Origin: Desulfuromonadales bacterium
Lineage (GTDB): Bacteria; Desulfobacterota; Desulfuromonadia; Geobacterales; Pseudopelobacteraceae
Assembly (NCBI GenBank): GCA_015688915.1
Contig: JAATGX010000208.1
Location: forward strand, 1 to 6,681
Direction of reading: 5' to 3'
DNA: 6,681 nucleotides
Below, in pieces: positions 6,063 to 6,681 of this stretch. Position 1 is the stretch's first letter; the number at the start of each line of letters is the position of its first letter. The position numbers and the translations under genes were made by a program. The notes under the pieces were generated by a model. The model was not told where the DNA came from and did no database searches. It saw nothing but the letters and a program-made list of their open reading frames with translations.

Positions 6063-6065
6063 CCA
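6046..6065. other. Small stem-loop downstream of the broken zinc-ribbon gene
   Basis: TGGTGG (6046-6051) pairs with CCACCA (6060-6065) around an 8-nt loop. It lies 14 bp beyond the stop codon of the minus-strand pseudogene, where a terminator might be expected, but no T-tract follows on either strand. It is also the hairpin at the end of the second repeat unit. Confidence 0.35.
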
Positions 6066-6079
6066 AAGAACTTATGGGG

Positions 6080-6548
6080 TCACGTTGATGGATAACTGAA
6101 ACTTCCATAGCAGCCATAACGTCCGTTATCGAGAATTAGCGTTTTGCGGACGTTCTGCCAATAATGATCACCTTCGGGGAAAAAAGCCCCACCTGGCTCA
6201 TTATGCATGTAGAAGTCGCCCATTTTGGCATTGCAGGCGTCACAATGATTCATGAAGCAACTGGTATTCTTCGTTTTTGAAAAATCCTTTCGGTATGCGG
6301 GGCATTGCTTTGCCAGTGCTTTTATAACATTCTCTTCAGCAGCCTCCAGATCACTGATCAATCGGAGTACGGCCTCGGATAAAGCTCTCATGCTTGTTGT
6401 CCCTGTCCCATTCTATATCGACTATCGCAGTACCCCCCAAACAGTATACTTTTCAGGACGCTCCACATTTCCAGCATCTATCATAAGACTGGATAATATA
6501 CGCGGGAGCGATTAAGATTAGGTTCGGATGGAAAGTCGGCAGCTCCAT
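6080..6548 (-). pseudogene. Decayed zinc-ribbon protein gene (CWKC...HCDAC), broken by a stop and a frame change
   Basis: The minus strand encodes two halves of what looks like one protein. The 5' part (ATG at 6548) reads 31 codons, ends DRCWKCGAS and meets TGA at 6453-6455. The same frame then continues KVYCLGGTAIVDIEWDRDNK. The 3' part is an open frame (6391 to 6080) shifted by +1, reading ALSEAVLRLISDL, then YRKDFSKT, FMNHCDACNAKMGDFYMHN and EPGGAFFP. CWKC plus HCDAC would give four cysteines for one zinc ion. The MNHCxxC..GDFxxHxEPGGAFFP pattern resembles proteobacterial proteins often annotated as DUF5710-domain or zinc-ribbon hypotheticals (from memory, not checked). Two lesions are needed to restore one frame, so I call it a pseudogene. 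The DUF5710-like N-terminus seems to be missing, perhaps through an insertion on the right. A shorter functional protein from 6391 alone cannot be excluded. Confidence 0.6.
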
Positions 6549-6560
6549 GTCGGACTTTCC
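6530..6560. repeat. Imperfect inverted repeat near the probable IS boundary
   Basis: GGAAAGTCGG (6530-6539) and the reverse complement of 6551-6560 (GGAAAGTCCG) agree at 9 of 10 positions, with an 11-bp centre that contains the ATG of the pseudogene. It lies about 95 bp before the transposase start. It could be a subterminal IS hairpin that blocks outside transcription, a remnant of an IS end, or an operator. The element end cannot be located from one side. Confidence 0.4.
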
Positions 6561-6654
6561 CGGAAGCCACCAGGTTGTTGAATTTTAACTAGCTGTTTTT
6601 GCTAATTTTTGATATACTTTTGTGCATAATACTTCGTAATCCTTGAGGAAAATT

Positions 6655-6681
6655 ATGCGCGGACAAGACAGCCGGACTGAA
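6655..6681 (+). CDS. Probable IS5/IS1182-type transposase, first nine codons only
   Basis: The frame ATG (6655) reads MRGQDSRTE to the right edge and is open. GAGGA (6645-6649) gives a good ribosome-binding site 5 nt before the ATG. Many DDE transposases of the IS5/IS1182 group begin with a closely similar MRGxDxRTE-type sequence, usually followed by LFSYV. I recall this from experience and cannot check it here. The AT-rich 75 bp upstream, with a TATACT (6613-6618) but no good -35 box, would be the element's left end and weak promoter. Nine codons are little evidence; the call depends on the sequence beyond the window. Confidence 0.45.

Larger units (their letters stand above)
5702..6079. other. 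378-bp stretch without a supported gene
   Basis: The left half (to about 5840) is GC-rich and holds the leader and probable promoter of the DUF4149 gene. From about 5850 the composition turns AT-richer and no reading frame looks like a real gene. The right half holds the diverged tandem duplication and small hairpins listed separately. Short open frames on both strands (for example 27 codons ending at 6086-6088) are too short and match nothing I recognise. Confidence 0.6.

Noticed and set aside
5879..6065. Riboswitch (for example a GEMM c-di-GMP riboswitch) in the repeat region
   Set aside because: The conserved GEMM core and tetraloop-receptor features are not seen; only scattered GGGCAAA-like words occur.
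6005..6088. 27-codon plus-strand frame beginning MAGKEYKEGS
   Set aside because: No ribosome-binding site, overlaps the end of the pseudogene on the other strand, and lies in the duplicated repeat; probably chance.

Overview
The window is about 6.7 kb of bacterial chromosome. It is GC-rich (roughly 60% or more by eye) from the left edge to about 5.8 kb, then clearly AT-richer to the right edge. A ribosomal protein L21 gene, a CheX-like phosphatase next to a PilZ protein, Tex, an HU-type DNA-binding protein and a DUF4149 membrane protein together fit a Gram-negative, outer-membrane-bearing proteobacterium. A Geobacter/Pelobacter-like (Desulfuromonadia) organism is my best guess. It rests on gene content and protein style, not on a database match.

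Left part, minus strand: the 5' end of rplU (L21) runs off the left edge behind a very good sigma70-type promoter (TTGACT, 17 bp, TATAGT). Upstream of it is a two-gene minus-strand unit, cheX followed by a protein with a receiver-like N-terminus and a C-terminal PilZ domain. The two genes are virtually contiguous, which suggests one signalling module linking CheY-phosphate dephosphorylation with cyclic-di-GMP sensing. A 225-bp divergent intergenic region follows.

Middle part, plus strand: tex (transcription accessory protein, complete domain set), then after 44 bp a small secreted beta-rich protein ending in Phe (probable outer-membrane barrel). Next come a 79-codon cysteine-containing protein of unknown function and an HU-family nucleoid protein closed by a strong rho-independent terminator. 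Facing them on the minus strand is a four-helix DUF4149/TMEM205-like membrane protein.

Right part (about 5.85 kb to the end) is accessory in character. A non-coding AT-richer stretch holds a diverged tandem duplication of about 90-96 bp. Beyond it is a decayed minus-strand zinc-ribbon gene, with CWKC in one frame and HCDAC in another, broken by a TGA and a +1 frame change. At the extreme right edge a ribosome-binding site and start codon open a reading frame beginning MRGQDSRTE, which looks like the N-terminus of an IS5/IS1182-type transposase. The broken gene probably sits at the junction with an insertion sequence.

I see no CRISPR array, rRNA or tRNA gene, and no convincing new multi-gene system. 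The items most worth a second look are the broken zinc-ribbon gene with its IS junction, the diverged tandem repeat, the cheX-PilZ pair, and the hairpin ahead of the HU gene.
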